Below are positions 23,437-33,897 of a DNA stretch of 64,000 bases, in pieces; the first letter of the stretch is position 1; each line of letters opens with the position of its first letter. This stretch comes from Shewanella salipaludis (GTDB lineage Bacteria > Pseudomonadota > Gammaproteobacteria > Enterobacterales > Shewanellaceae). The stretch is taken from NCBI RefSeq assembly GCF_012911865.1, contig NZ_JAAXYH010000001.1:608452-672451 (forward strand). The letters are read 5' to 3'. The position numbers were made by a program, and so were the translations under genes. Below the pieces are notes generated by a model that did not search any database, had not been told where the DNA came from, and was given only the letters and a program-made list of their open reading frames with translations.

Positions 23437-26046
23437 TCAATCCAGCTTGTAGCTGAAATCATCCTCTATTATCTCCAGGCTGACATTCGTCAGCGACTGC
23501 GCATCCGCAACACATTGCAATATTTTCACCGACAGTTCGGGAAGAATGCGATTCTGTAAGATGTTGTGAATGGTTCTCGCACCACTGTCGGCGTCCTGAC
23601 ATTGGGACACTATGTAATCCAACACCTGAGCTTGATAAGCGAATGTCACCCCATAGTGTTTTTCCAGACGCTTGGTCACGCGCGCGAGTTGCAAACGGGC
23701 GATCATCACCAGCTTGTCCGCATCGAGCGGCAGGTAAGGGATGACGTTGAGGCGACCCAGGAATGCCGGCTTGAATACCTGCAACAGATCCGGCTTCAGC
23801 GCCTTGGCGAGTCCGGTCGCCGACGGCGCCGTGGCCTCATCCTCACACAACCTCATGGTGGTATCCGTGCCCACATTGGAGGTCATAATGATGATGGTAT
23901 TCTTGAAGTCTATGTCCCGACCTTCCCCATCCTTGATGGTGCCCTTGTCGAATACCTGGTAGAAAATGTCCTGTACCCCTGGGTGGGCTTTTTCCATTTC
24001 GTCGAGCAGAATCACGCTATAGGGTTTGCGACGCACAGCTTCCGTCAGCACCCCGCCCTCACCATAACCTACGTATCCAGGCGGTGAACCCAGCAACAGG
24101 GACACCTTATGTTCTTCCTTGAATTCCGACATGTTGATGACGGTGAGATTGTCTTCACTGCCATAGACTTGTTCCGCCACCGCCAGTGCGGTTTCTGTCT
24201 TACCGACACCGCTGGGGCCGGTGAGGAGGAAAATGCCGTTCGGCTTATTCTCGTCGGCGAGCTGGGCCCTGGAGGTTTGTACCGTCCTGGCGATCAGCTC
24301 CAGCGCATGGCTTTGGCCTATGACCCTCTGTGCCAGCGTGTCCTTGAGCGACAATACCGTCTTGATCTCATCCGCCTGCATCTTGCCAAGGGGAATACCC
24401 GTCCAATCCGAGACCACCTCGGCAATCAGGGCCTCGCTCACCAGCCAGTGCACCATGGGACAAGGGATCTCTGCCAGAGAGGCTTTGATTTCATTTAACC
24501 TGTCCAGCAATCCCGACTTGTCTTCCAGGTTGTCATCACTCAATTTCTCGGCCAGATCCCGGGCGGCCAACACCAACTCCTTCTCATGGTGCCATTGCCT
24601 CTCCAGCTGCACCAGCTTGTCCTGGGCCTGGCTCAGGTCCGTCTCCAATTGTTCCAGGGTCGCCAGATGATCCGTGCCTAAGGTCTGCTCGCGGCGTAAC
24701 ACGGCCATTTCGGCCTGGAGCTGCTGCACCCTGCGCTGTTGATCTTCCACCTGACCCGGAACCGCATCCTGACTCATGGCCACCCGGGAGCAGGCGGTAT
24801 CCAAGAGGCCCACCGCCTTATCCGGCAGTTGACGGCCATTGATATAGCGATCCGACAGGTGGACCGCCGCCTGCAGCGCCTTGTCGGCGATGTTGACCTT
24901 GTGATGCGACTCCATCACCGGCAGTATGCCACGCAACATGACGACCGCCAGCTCGGGCCTCGGCTCTTCGACTTTGACCACCTGGAAACGCCTGGTCAGG
25001 GCGGCATCTTTCTCGAAATACTTCTTGTACTCGGCCCAGGTCGTCGCCGCTATGGTCCTGAGCTCGCCCCTGGCCAACGCCGGCTTGAGCAGGTTGGCGG
25101 CGTCGTTCTGCCCCGCCTGGCCACCACTGCCTATCATGGTATGGGCTTCATCTATGAAGAGTATGATGGGCCGGGCACTGTTGCGGACTTCCTTGATGAC
25201 GTTCTTCAGGCGGTTTTCGAATTCGCCCTTCATTCCGGCACCCGCCTGCAGCAAGGCCAAATCCAGTACCCTGAGGGAGACGTTTTTCAGTCTGTCGGGC
25301 ACGTCGCCGGCCGCTATCTTGAGCGCCAGGCCTTCCACCACGGCCGTCTTGCCGACACCGGCTTCCCCCGTCAGTATCGGGTTGTTCTGCCGCCGGCGTG
25401 ACAATATGTCTATCATCTGACGGATCTCGAAGTCCCGGCCTATGATGGGATCTATCTTGCCTGCCAGCGCCTGTGCCGTCAGATCTTGGGTGAATTGATC
25501 CAACGCCTGGGTCTTGCCCTGGCCCACGGCCTGCTGTTCGGCCTTGGCTGCCGTCCCGGGGGTTTGCTGTTCCCGGGAATGGGCTTCCAGGCTGGGCCAG
25601 GCCTTGAGTATCTCGGCGGCATCCAGCTTATCCAACTCGCTGACGCGCCGGCTCACCGGCGCCGCCAGGGTGTCATCCTTGAGCAGGGAGTACAACAGAT
25701 AGGCCGAGCGTATCTGCGCATCGCCGAAGTCTATCGTGGTATTCAGCCAAGTCGCCCGCAGCAGGTTGACCAGCTGAACCGAAATGGCAGGCAGCGAATT
25801 ATTGCCCGTCTTCAAGCCTTCGAGCGCTTGCTGCAATTGATAGTGCAACTTGTCCGCATCCACGGCGAAGCTGCTGAGCAACAACCTGAGATCCGAATCT
25901 TGCTGCTCCAACAGGGCGTCGAGCCAATGCTCGATTTCCACGCTGTAATGACTGCGGGATTGACACCTGGCGGTGGCTGCTTCCAGCCCGGCTTTGGTTA
26001 GCGGGTTGAGCTTCTCAACCAGGCTCTTTAACGAAGTATTTGACAT
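23437..26046 (-). CDS. clpV: ClpV AAA+ ATPase (TssH)
   Basis: 869 residues, AGGAAG 4 bases before ATG 26046. An N-terminal helical domain binds contracted sheath. The first AAA+ module has Walker A GEAGVGKTAV (about residue 225) and Walker B ILFIDEAHTMIG. A coiled-coil middle region follows (about 410-520), then the second AAA+ module with GPSGVGKTET (about 610), VILLDEMEKAH and a ClpB-type C-terminal domain. It disassembles contracted TssB-TssC sheaths for reuse. It is the last gene of the structural operon. Confidence 0.97.
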   Translation of the reverse strand: MSNTSLKSLVEKLNPLTKAGLEAATARCQSRSHYSVEIEHWLDALLEQQDSDLRLLLSSFAVDADKLHYQLQQALEGLKTGNNSLPAISVQLVNLLRATWLNTTIDFGDAQIRSAYLLYSLLKDDTLAAPVSRRVSELDKLDAAEILKAWPSLEAHSREQQTPGTAAKAEQQAVGQGKTQALDQFTQDLTAQALAGKIDPIIGRDFEIRQMIDILSRRRQNNPILTGEAGVGKTAVVEGLALKIAAGDVPDRLKNVSLRVLDLALLQAGAGMKGEFENRLKNVIKEVRNSARPIILFIDEAHTMIGSGGQAGQNDAANLLKPALARGELRTIAATTWAEYKKYFEKDAALTRRFQVVKVEEPRPELAVVMLRGILPVMESHHKVNIADKALQAAVHLSDRYINGRQLPDKAVGLLDTACSRVAMSQDAVPGQVEDQQRRVQQLQAEMAVLRREQTLGTDHLATLEQLETDLSQAQDKLVQLERQWHHEKELVLAARDLAEKLSDDNLEDKSGLLDRLNEIKASLAEIPCPMVHWLVSEALIAEVVSDWTGIPLGKMQADEIKTVLSLKDTLAQRVIGQSHALELIARTVQTSRAQLADENKPNGIFLLTGPSGVGKTETALAVAEQVYGSEDNLTVINMSEFKEEHKVSLLLGSPPGYVGYGEGGVLTEAVRRKPYSVILLDEMEKAHPGVQDIFYQVFDKGTIKDGEGRDIDFKNTIIIMTSNVGTDTTMRLCEDEATAPSATGLAKALKPDLLQVFKPAFLGRLNVIPYLPLDADKLVMIARLQLARVTKRLEKHYGVTFAYQAQVLDYIVSQCQDADSGARTIHNILQNRILPELSVKILQCVADAQSLTNVSLEIIEDDFSYKLD

Positions 26047-26064
26047 ATAGCTTCCTATGCTTAA

Positions 26065-27063
26065 TTAACTGCGTGCCAGCTTAAAACTGACTTGGCTGGC
26101 ACTCTCCAGCCTATGGCTGCGAATGCTCAAACGTCCTATCTGTCCGAGCCGGTTCCGACCCGAGCCCAGTTGTACCCGGGCAAAGTCGGCATAACGCCCC
26201 GACAGGCTGATGCGTGTCCGTATCACGGGATCCAGATACCGGGACAACAAGCCCTTGACCAGCTCATACAGACTCTCCCCCGGCATGAGACGGCTCAGCA
26301 CCTCAGACTCTGCCTCGATGCGCACATCTATGGCCGAGCCTATGTCCCACACCCTGCGCCCCAACATGGCGGAACGTCCCAACTCGGCATTCACGCCTTC
26401 GGGTTGTAACCGGCTCGCCAAGCTGCTGCACTCCTCATGATCCAGGGTCAACCAGCGCCCCTGCAGGGGAATGATGCTGACCTTGGCGCCGAGCAATTCG
26501 GTCAACATCTGCTGCAGATGCTGGGCACCGCGGTTCGCCGTGGCGAAGGCGCCGGCGTAATAGGAGCCCATGGAGGCCTGGGTGCCGACCAGCTTGGTCA
26601 GCACCTGGCTGAAGGAGTCCTGGCTGTCGGCCTGATTCTCATATTGGCAGGGAAAGCGATACTTCTCCCATGCCCGGTAATAGAGGGATATGAGCCTGTG
26701 GTTGAAGAGATCGAAGAAGTCCCGCATCGACCTGTCGCGCTGCTTCAAGCGCTGCAACATCAGCTCGGAATAATGTTGCGGCAAGACCCCGGACGGCCCT
26801 GTGAGTCCCATGAAACTGACATGTATGTCATGGCTGGACTTGTCTGGGTAGCTCGAGTCCGTGGCTTCGATCTTACTTATGGGTTGCCCGGGGAAACCCA
26901 TGTGCTGCACCGACTTGAAGCGGATCAATTCCTGCCCGGGAAAGGCATCGCGGCCGACGCTGTACCACTGCTGTTCCTGAGCCGACAACTGACGCTGCAG
27001 GAAATACACCGCCTGATAGAAATCGACGCTGCCGGGCTGCTCGAGCAACTGAGTGAAGGTCAT
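26065..27063 (-). CDS. tssG: T6SS baseplate subunit TssG
   Basis: 332 residues. The start is ATG 27063, overlapping the tssF stop as ATGA; the longer open frame upstream is only an extension inside tssF. The sequence MTFTQLLEQPGSVDFYQAVYFL, then SFMGLTGPSGVLPQHYSELM and LMPGESLYELVKGLLSRYLDP are typical of TssG. It forms the baseplate wedge with TssE, TssF and TssK. Confidence 0.95.
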   Translation of the reverse strand: MTFTQLLEQPGSVDFYQAVYFLQRQLSAQEQQWYSVGRDAFPGQELIRFKSVQHMGFPGQPISKIEATDSSYPDKSSHDIHVSFMGLTGPSGVLPQHYSELMLQRLKQRDRSMRDFFDLFNHRLISLYYRAWEKYRFPCQYENQADSQDSFSQVLTKLVGTQASMGSYYAGAFATANRGAQHLQQMLTELLGAKVSIIPLQGRWLTLDHEECSSLASRLQPEGVNAELGRSAMLGRRVWDIGSAIDVRIEAESEVLSRLMPGESLYELVKGLLSRYLDPVIRTRISLSGRYADFARVQLGSGRNRLGQIGRLSIRSHRLESASQVSFKLARS

Positions 27064-28892
27064 AGCAACACCTGTCCACCGACCCTGGCCGGCCAGGTGT
27101 GGTACATTTGTTCCTGCTCTTTGAGCTTGATCGACAATCGGGTGTAGGAGTTGATGGCCGCGAACTGGGCGAAAAACACATCCAAAATGTTGGCGAAAAA
27201 GTAAACCCCGGTGCCGGCATAGGCCGACTGACTGAACTCGAGGCGGATCTCGGAACCGGCGCACACAGCCACCCGTCCGCCCTGATTGACCCTGGCACTG
27301 CCCTGGTCGATGCTGAGGCCGACTATGCCGTCGATCAGGGCCTTGGACTCGGGAGTACAGCGGAAGTCATACAGCTTGAGGGTATCCTTCAAGCGCTCCA
27401 GCGCCCGTTCACCGGTGAAACTGTTGAGTGTCAGGTGATTGACCAATTGCCAGCGACTGTTTTCCTGCAATGCCGGCCGCACACTGATGGTCGGGGCCAC
27501 CAGGCATTGCACGCTCTTGATCACGTCCACATGGCTGCGAATATTGAACTTGGGCTCGCCACCGCCGAACGGCAGATAGGATGGCAGGTTTCTGTTGCTG
27601 CATTGAGCCGTCACCTGGATCACCCAGTCCTGCTCAGTGTCTTCGACAGACACCCCCTTGAACTTGCGATCTATCACTGACAGATACATTTCCGTGCCCG
27701 CTTCCGAATAGCCGCCGGCCCAGTCGACGAACTCCCTGCGGCTATGCCAGAACATGTCTTCTTGCTGCAGGTAATTCGGGTGTCCCTGGCTGTAGTAGGG
27801 ATTCAACACGACTTCGTTGCCGAAGGGATCGTAGGCTTCCACCTTGTCGATGGAAATGACTTCGCAGACATCGGCATCGAGGTAACCCGGCGCCAGGCGA
27901 TACTCGTATTGCGACGCCAACAGCTTTATCGGCTCGAGCTTCTGCGAAAACAGGTTGATCACCGGGGTGCATCCGAGCAGAAAACTCTCGGCGTTGATAT
28001 GACGCTCGAGCTCGGGCGCCCCTTCGGCGAGGTAAAAGTACAGCTCGAATTGATCGGCAATCCCGGGCCACTCCGGGTCCAGCTCGTCGAGATCCACGAA
28101 CAGAAACTTCTCCGGACACAGGAATTGTTCCACCAGCAGACGATAGCCGGCGAAGCTTTTCTGGCTGTAGGGCACCACTTGCTCATCGTCGCCGAAGCCG
28201 ACACTCTTTATGTGCCTCGGCTGCAGGTAACGTATCTTATCCTCGGCACCGACCGGGGCTATGCCTATGCTCAACACCTGTCTGAACAGCAGTTCATACA
28301 GGGCATAGACATGATGGCGCTGGCCATTGAGATAGAAGCGTAATCTGCGGCTGCCCAGTTCATGCATCGCCGTATTGTCGAATTCACAGGCGAGCGTCAG
28401 CTTGATGATCGCCTTGATCTGCCTATGGGACATGGGGGTCGGCGCCTTGAACGGCGCATTCTTGAATTCGGCCTTGACCACCTCCAGCGGCAAGACTTCG
28501 GTGGCGTAACAGGACTTGAACAGGCAAGGCTTCAAGCCATCGGCCTGAGTTTCGAATTCCGTGCCACGCTCGACCACTATGCCCGAGGTCGACAGATTCT
28601 GGCTGGTCATCTTCAGGATGGAACAGGCGGGGATCGGCGCCTGGTAGTCCGGGTACAGCTGGCCCAATAGGGCATCCGTGACTTCCGGAAAGCTGTCATC
28701 CAATTTCTGGCGGATCTGCGCCGTCAACAGGGAAAAAGCTTCGATCAGCCGCGACACATGGGGATCTTCGACATTTTCTTCGGTGATCCGCAGCCGTCCG
28801 GCAATCTTGGGATATTGCTCGGCAAATTCGGCGCCCATGCGACGGATAAAGGTCAGTTCACGATTGTAATACTTGAGCAATTCATCGTTCAT
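27060..28892 (-). CDS. tssF: T6SS baseplate subunit TssF
   Basis: 610 residues, the normal size. The start MNDELLKYYNRELTFIRRMG is the TssF signature, followed by GRLRITEENVEDPHVSRLIE and LLGQLYPDYQAPIPACSI. It overlaps tssE and tssG by 4 bases each (ATGA), so the three wedge genes are probably translationally coupled. It assembles with TssG around the hub. Confidence 0.97.
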   Translation of the reverse strand: MNDELLKYYNRELTFIRRMGAEFAEQYPKIAGRLRITEENVEDPHVSRLIEAFSLLTAQIRQKLDDSFPEVTDALLGQLYPDYQAPIPACSILKMTSQNLSTSGIVVERGTEFETQADGLKPCLFKSCYATEVLPLEVVKAEFKNAPFKAPTPMSHRQIKAIIKLTLACEFDNTAMHELGSRRLRFYLNGQRHHVYALYELLFRQVLSIGIAPVGAEDKIRYLQPRHIKSVGFGDDEQVVPYSQKSFAGYRLLVEQFLCPEKFLFVDLDELDPEWPGIADQFELYFYLAEGAPELERHINAESFLLGCTPVINLFSQKLEPIKLLASQYEYRLAPGYLDADVCEVISIDKVEAYDPFGNEVVLNPYYSQGHPNYLQQEDMFWHSRREFVDWAGGYSEAGTEMYLSVIDRKFKGVSVEDTEQDWVIQVTAQCSNRNLPSYLPFGGGEPKFNIRSHVDVIKSVQCLVAPTISVRPALQENSRWQLVNHLTLNSFTGERALERLKDTLKLYDFRCTPESKALIDGIVGLSIDQGSARVNQGGRVAVCAGSEIRLEFSQSAYAGTGVYFFANILDVFFAQFAAINSYTRLSIKLKEQEQMYHTWPARVGGQVLL

Positions 28893-29380
28893 GATTGATA
28901 GTCCTTTATCTTTAATCCCAAATGCACTGGCTCGATCTCGGAATCGAACATGATATGTTCGGGTTCGGGATCGGCATACAGCAACGCCTGGATCCTCAGT
29001 CGCAACACCCTGTCTATGGCGTCTTCATTTTCGATGAGCACCACTTCGACGTCGATGAACCTGGGTTCGAAACGCCGTATCGTCTGCTCCACCGCGCGGC
29101 ATAACTTGGCTCTGCCCTGCTCGGTATCGACCACCATCACGGAGAAATCCGGCAGGCCGTAATTCAACAAACTCTGGTCCAGCTCCTGATAACAATCGGG
29201 CCAGATATGCCATTGCACCCGGCTGTTGAGCAGGTTTTCCAGATCCCGTTTCACACTGGTGCGCAGCGCCTTAAGATCGAAACTTCGGCGGGAACGCCCG
29301 GTGTCGCTCTCCCCCGGCGCGTCGTCGATCAGCCGGTCCAGCACCGACATCTGCAATGTGTGTTTGTTGCTAATCTTCAC
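28889..29380 (-). CDS. tssE: T6SS baseplate subunit TssE (gp25-like)
   Basis: 163 residues from GTG 29380 (AGAGA about 8 bases upstream); ATG 29350 (MSVLDRL) is an alternative. It has the gp25-like lysozyme-fold region: LKALRTSVKRDLENLLNSR, LNYGLPDFS, and a C-terminal RLRIQALLYADPEPEHIMFDS. TssE is a structural wedge protein and not a working lysozyme. It starts 23 bases after tagJ. Confidence 0.95.
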   Translation of the reverse strand: MKISNKHTLQMSVLDRLIDDAPGESDTGRSRRSFDLKALRTSVKRDLENLLNSRVQWHIWPDCYQELDQSLLNYGLPDFSVMVVDTEQGRAKLCRAVEQTIRRFEPRFIDVEVVLIENEDAIDRVLRLRIQALLYADPEPEHIMFDSEIEPVHLGLKIKDYQS

Positions 29381-29403
29381 AGGTCAATTCTCTGCAACGG
29401 CGC

Positions 29404-30213
29404 TCAAGACACACTCTGCAGGGACGCTGCCGCCTGACGCTCCAGGCTTGTCAGCTCGGACAGCGGCATGGCATTGTCGCCAACCAACCACATCTTCTGT
29501 CCCAGGCCAGTCGCCAGCATCTCCCCTTGGGCCAGCCAATCCGTGTCCCGGCCCAGCAGGGCACCCTCTTCGCTGCTGCCGACATAGGTCAGCGGCAGGA
29601 AGGCTTCACCGCTGGGACCATCTATGATGGCAATCTCGGCCTTGCGCCAGACCAGCTCGATCAGCGAGGTGGGCTTATGCAGCGACAGCGAGGCTATCTC
29701 GGCAAACTTGGCCAGATAAAACTTGCCGTCGGTACCAAAGACTTCGACATAGCCCCCCAGCACGTCATCCAAGTCACGCACATCGGCCACAGTCTGGCCG
29801 TTGAGTTCCAGCAGCGCCTTGTCGCGCTGCTGTTCAAGTTCGCCGGCGAGCTGCGCCGCGGCGGCGAAATCTGCCTCTTTGAGTGCCAGATTGAGTTTCA
29901 GGGTATGTTCAAACATGACATCGGCGCCCTGGAACAGGGTCGCCGTCATGCCACCCTGGTAGAAGTCGCGCCTGGCCTGATCGGCACGGATCAATTGGCG
30001 CAGGTTGACGGCACCGAGCAGGAAATCCGGGTGCTGTCTCACCATCATGTCCAACTGGGCATCGGCCTGGCTGAGATCGCCTCTGATGCAGAGCAGTTCG
30101 ACATAGGCGGCCCGCAAATCGCCATTCAGGGGATCCTCGCGCAGGCCTTTCTCACAATGTTCGCAGGCGAGATCCAGACTTCCCTGTTTCACCAACTCGT
30201 TCAACCTTTTCAT
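29404..30213 (-). CDS. tagJ: T6SS accessory protein TagJ (ImpE family)
   Basis: 269 residues. The N-terminal tetratricopeptide-like helices (DLACEHCEKGLREDPLNGDLR, AYVELLCIRGDLSQADAQLD) and the ImpE-type C-terminal domain (WRKAEIAIIDGPSGEAFLPLTY) identify it. In Pseudomonas aeruginosa the homologue HsiE1 binds the N-terminus of TssB and may aid sheath handling with ClpV. It lies between the second tssC and tssE with an 8-base gap, as in imp-type clusters. Confidence 0.9.
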   Translation of the reverse strand: MKRLNELVKQGSLDLACEHCEKGLREDPLNGDLRAAYVELLCIRGDLSQADAQLDMMVRQHPDFLLGAVNLRQLIRADQARRDFYQGGMTATLFQGADVMFEHTLKLNLALKEADFAAAAQLAGELEQQRDKALLELNGQTVADVRDLDDVLGGYVEVFGTDGKFYLAKFAEIASLSLHKPTSLIELVWRKAEIAIIDGPSGEAFLPLTYVGSSEEGALLGRDTDWLAQGEMLATGLGQKMWLVGDNAMPLSELTSLERQAAASLQSVS

Positions 30214-30221
30214 GCTAATCC

Positions 30222-31769
30222 TTATGCCATTGCTGTTGTTTGTTGCTTGGGAGACAGTTCCGCCACCAGCTTCACCGTCGTCACCATCTGATCCAATTGA
30301 AAATGCGGCTGCAGGTGGATGATGGAAAAATAGTGTCCCGGCTGACCCCGTTTCTCCCTGACCTGTATCTTCGCCGCCCGCAGCGGAAAGCGCGCCCGGA
30401 TCTCGTCGGAGGCATCTTCCGTCGCCGTGGTATATTTATGCAGCCAGCGCTGCAAGTCCTGCTCACACTCCTGTGCCGAGTGATAGCCCCCCACCTTGTC
30501 TCTGCCTATCACCTTGACATAGTGGGCAAAACGAGCCACACACAGTATGTACTGCAGCATGGCGGACAGCCTGTGGTTGACGTTGGCAACCAGTTTGTCG
30601 CTGGCCTTGGCCTGCTGGACCGAGGCGTTGTTGTAAAACGCAAAATAATCGCTGTAGGGCACGGCAGACAGGGGAATAAAACCACTGTCTGACAGCTCGG
30701 CCTCGAACCTGTGGCTGACGAGCAGACTCACCGAAGGTTTGTTGCTGCGCTGGTACCTGTCGGTCTCATATTGGCAAGCGGGTAAACCGCTCACCAGACC
30801 AAAACTGTGGCTGCCGGATTTCATCCCCCGGATCTGCCCGAACCACCCCGACTCGCAATAGGCCCTGACCAAGACTGCGGCGAAGGCAAACGCGGCATTG
30901 CCCCAGAGGTAGTCCTGTTCCGGCTTGGCCAGGCTTTCCTTAAACACGAAGCCCTCGGCCCGCGAACCGTCGTCCTTGTAGGGGCTGCGCAGCAGCACCT
31001 GGGGCAGCACCAGGCCCAGAAATCTGGCGTCTTCCATCTCCCGCAACGAGCGCCACTTGCTGTATTCGGGTTGCTTGAATTGGTTGTTGATATCGGCAAC
31101 CTGCCCCAACTCGGAGAAGTTATCCACCCCAAACAGCGAGGGATGCGCGGCACAAAGAAAAGGCGCAAAGGCCGCCGCCGCCGTCCTGGCAACTTCTTTC
31201 AGGGTATCCAGATCGTTACTCACCTGCCCTGGGCGGATGATGTGGCTTATCTGGTAATCCCCTATCAGGGCACCGAAGGGCTCGCCCCCCGGCATATCGA
31301 ATTCATTGTTGTAAATGAGCTTAAAAAATTCGCTCTGATCAAAATCTATGGCCCTGGCGATATCCTTTGACAGCTCCAGCCAGGACAGAGAAATCACTCT
31401 GACCTTAACCTTCTGTTCCCTGTCATAAACTTCCGCCTGCTCCGTCAGATACAAGATCCCGCGCCAGCTGGCTTCGAGCGCCTGCAGCGTCTTATGGTGC
31501 AAGATTTCATTCACTTGGGCGTTAATCAACTCATCGATGGCGGCAATGGCCCGGCATAGCAGAGGCCCAATGAGCTTAACGTCTATTTCTTTTATATTTT
31601 CAACATGTTCAAGCCAATACAATATGGCCGATGCCGCATTTTCTTCGCGTAAAAAACGCGCCAGTACCCCGCTGCGGGTGATATCTGCGTAGGCGGAGCC
31701 GCTGTTGCCTCGAGTGTTCTGTAATGAGATAAAAATATCTTCAGGAACAAAACGTACCGCACTGGACAT
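30222..31769 (-). CDS. TssC-like sheath paralogue (ImpD type)
   Basis: 515 residues, clearly related to TssC along its length: LEASWRGILYLTEQAEV, EFDMPGGEPFGALIGDYQ, KWRSLREMEDARFLGLVLP, FAHYVKVIGRDKVGG and the C-terminal FPLRAAKIQVREKRGQPGHY. It differs from the canonical TssC next door in its N-terminus and in several loops. Some T6SS clusters carry such a second copy (ImpD). Its part in the sheath, perhaps a variant or cap subunit, is not settled. A perfect hairpin separates it from tssC. Confidence 0.88.
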   Translation of the reverse strand: MSSAVRFVPEDIFISLQNTRGNSGSAYADITRSGVLARFLREENAASAILYWLEHVENIKEIDVKLIGPLLCRAIAAIDELINAQVNEILHHKTLQALEASWRGILYLTEQAEVYDREQKVKVRVISLSWLELSKDIARAIDFDQSEFFKLIYNNEFDMPGGEPFGALIGDYQISHIIRPGQVSNDLDTLKEVARTAAAAFAPFLCAAHPSLFGVDNFSELGQVADINNQFKQPEYSKWRSLREMEDARFLGLVLPQVLLRSPYKDDGSRAEGFVFKESLAKPEQDYLWGNAAFAFAAVLVRAYCESGWFGQIRGMKSGSHSFGLVSGLPACQYETDRYQRSNKPSVSLLVSHRFEAELSDSGFIPLSAVPYSDYFAFYNNASVQQAKASDKLVANVNHRLSAMLQYILCVARFAHYVKVIGRDKVGGYHSAQECEQDLQRWLHKYTTATEDASDEIRARFPLRAAKIQVREKRGQPGHYFSIIHLQPHFQLDQMVTTVKLVAELSPKQQTTAMA

Positions 31770-31800
31770 GCCTACCCCACACTATCTCAAAGCAGAAAGA

Positions 31801-31827
31801 TCGGGTTCGGCCGGTGGCCGAACCCGA
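31801..31827 (-). terminator. Perfect 12-bp hairpin between tssC and its paralogue
   Basis: TCGGGTTCGGCC (31801-31812) and its exact complement (31816-31827) flank a 3-base loop. On the minus strand it is followed by TCTTTCTGCTTT, only partly T-rich. It lies 12 bases past the tssC stop. It may lower transcription of downstream genes relative to the abundant sheath proteins, or protect the tssBC message. Confidence 0.6.
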
Positions 31828-31838
31828 GCGACGCCGAC

Positions 31839-33332
31839 TTAACCGCCGACTTGCGGGATCTTGGCGACCAAACGCAAGGAGGTTGACAGTTCTTCCAGCT
31901 GCAGCCAGGGCTTGAGCCAGGCAACCGCATTGTAAGAACCTGGACGACCAGGGATTTCTTTTACCTGCACCTTGGCATCGGCCAGAGGGTAACGGGCACG
32001 CACTTCCTGGCCACCGCCTTCGGAGGCGTTGACATAGCTGAGGATCCAGCGATTGAGCCAGACTTCAACGTCTTCGGCTTCCATGAAGCTGCCGATCTTG
32101 TCACGCGCCAACACTTTCAGGTAGTGAGCGAAACGTGAGGTCGCCATCAGGTAAGGCAGACGGGCGGAAATCGCCGCGTTGGCCGTGGCTTCCGGGCTGT
32201 CGTATTTCTTGGGTTTCTGCGCCGTCTGGGCCCCGAAGAACACGGCGTAATCTGTATTCTTGTAATGGCATAAGGGCAGGAAGCCCAATTTGCCGAGCTC
32301 GGCTTCACGTCTGTCGGTGATGCCTATTTCGGTCGGGCATTTCAGATCCGGATCACCGTCATCACTCATGAAGATATGGCTCGGCAGACCTTCGACCTTG
32401 CCACCCCCCTCGGCGCCGCGGATCGCGGTACAGAAGCTGTATTGCGAGAAGGCGTTGGTCAAACGCGTGCCCAGGACATAGGCGGCGTTCATCCAGCAGT
32501 AATCCGCATGTTCAGTGGTCTTGGCGACCCCCTTAACCGGATCTATGTCGAACTCTTCGTAGCCAAACTCTTCCACAGGACTGGTCGCACTGCCGTAGGG
32601 CAAGCGGCCCAGGACCCTTGGCATGGTCAGGGTCACGAAACGGGAATCTTCACTCTCACGGAACGAGCGCCACTTGGTGTATTCCAGGGATTCGAAGATT
32701 TTTTCCAAGTCACGGGGTTTGGACAACTCGGTCCATTCATCGAAACCGAACATGGTCGGTGATGCCGATGACAGGAATGGGCAGAAGCCCGCCGCCGCCA
32801 CATTCGACATATAGGTCAGAGTTTCAATATCTTCGGGATGGTTGGTAAACTCATAGTCACCGATCAGGGCGCCATAGGGTTCACCGCCCGGCGTGCCGAA
32901 CTCGGCCTCGTAGACCTTCTTGAAGGTCTGGCTCTGATCGAATTCCACCGCCTTGCTCAGATCTTTGTACAGCTCTTTCTTCGACATGCTCATCAGGCGA
33001 ATTTTCATGGTCGCATTGGTTTCTGAATTCATCACCAGATGATTCAGACCGCGCCAGGAGCCCTCGAGCTTCTGAAAAGCATCCGTGTGCATGATCTCGG
33101 CCAGTTGGGTCGAAATGGCCGCATCCAGGCGCTGGATAGCTTCATTGAAAGTGACAGTCAGGTTTTTATTCCAACTGACGGTGCCGTTCATGGCTTCCTG
33201 GGTCAGGGTACGGATCAGCTCCTCGGCACGGCTGGCCTCGGTTTGCTTGGTCGCTCCGATCGCCATGTCCAGCAGAGACGCAGCTTCCAGTTCGGCGTTA
33301 TCATGTTGTTCGACTAATGCTTCCGTGCTCAT
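31839..33332 (-). CDS. tssC: T6SS sheath large subunit TssC
   Basis: 497 residues. Canonical blocks are present: [77 protein letters not shown] and the C-terminal [19 protein letters not shown]. It starts 1 base after the tssB stop, with GAGGAT upstream inside tssB, so the two sheath proteins are coupled. TssB and TssC form the contractile sheath around the Hcp tube. Confidence 0.97.
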   Translation of the reverse strand: MSTEALVEQHDNAELEAASLLDMAIGATKQTEASRAEELIRTLTQEAMNGTVSWNKNLTVTFNEAIQRLDAAISTQLAEIMHTDAFQKLEGSWRGLNHLVMNSETNATMKIRLMSMSKKELYKDLSKAVEFDQSQTFKKVYEAEFGTPGGEPYGALIGDYEFTNHPEDIETLTYMSNVAAAGFCPFLSSASPTMFGFDEWTELSKPRDLEKIFESLEYTKWRSFRESEDSRFVTLTMPRVLGRLPYGSATSPVEEFGYEEFDIDPVKGVAKTTEHADYCWMNAAYVLGTRLTNAFSQYSFCTAIRGAEGGGKVEGLPSHIFMSDDGDPDLKCPTEIGITDRREAELGKLGFLPLCHYKNTDYAVFFGAQTAQKPKKYDSPEATANAAISARLPYLMATSRFAHYLKVLARDKIGSFMEAEDVEVWLNRWILSYVNASEGGGQEVRARYPLADAKVQVKEIPGRPGSYNAVAWLKPWLQLEELSTSLRLVAKIPQVGG

Positions 33333-33333
33333 G

Positions 33334-33834
33334 TTACTTATCCTCTAGGCTTAATTCCTGCGCCAATTTCTGCAGATCATCATTGCTATTAAGCACTCGC
33401 TCCAGGATATTTTCCAATTCCTCTGAGCGGTCAATTTTGGTCATCAAATCACGCAGCTTGTTACGGGTTTCCATTAATTTATTCAATGGATCAACCTGTT
33501 TAACAATCGCTGCAGGTTCGAAGTCCTGCATGGACTTGAACTCCAACTCGACATTGAACTGGCTGTCATCATCGGCCAATTTATTGTCGACCTTGAAACT
33601 CAGCTTTGGATTCATGCGTCTCAGTACATCATCGAAATTATCGCGATCTATCTGTACGAAACGACGATCTTTGAGTGGCTTAAGCGCTTCGGTATTTTGC
33701 CCGGCAAAATCCCCCATGACGCCGACAACAAAAGGCAACTCTTTTTTTACTGCTGCTCCTTCAGTTTCAACATCATAGGTTATATGTACTCTGGGTTTTC
33801 TCACCCGAGATAATTTGCTATGAATACTTTCCAT
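33334..33834 (-). CDS. tssB: T6SS sheath small subunit TssB
   Basis: 166 residues from ATG 33834, chosen for AGGAG 6 bases upstream; the longer frame to 33879 has no site. [34 protein letters not shown] and [20 protein letters not shown] are the usual TssB blocks. The C-terminal acidic helix ([20 protein letters not shown]) is the part ClpV pulls on in the sheath model. It forms a pair with tssC. Confidence 0.97.
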   Translation of the reverse strand: MESIHSKLSRVRKPRVHITYDVETEGAAVKKELPFVVGVMGDFAGQNTEALKPLKDRRFVQIDRDNFDDVLRRMNPKLSFKVDNKLADDDSQFNVELEFKSMQDFEPAAIVKQVDPLNKLMETRNKLRDLMTKIDRSEELENILERVLNSNDDLQKLAQELSLEDK

Positions 33835-33897
33835 TAACGTTCTCCTGTTAAAAAGATGTTGCCGCAGTGTGTATTCCACTTAGGCTATAACTCACGG

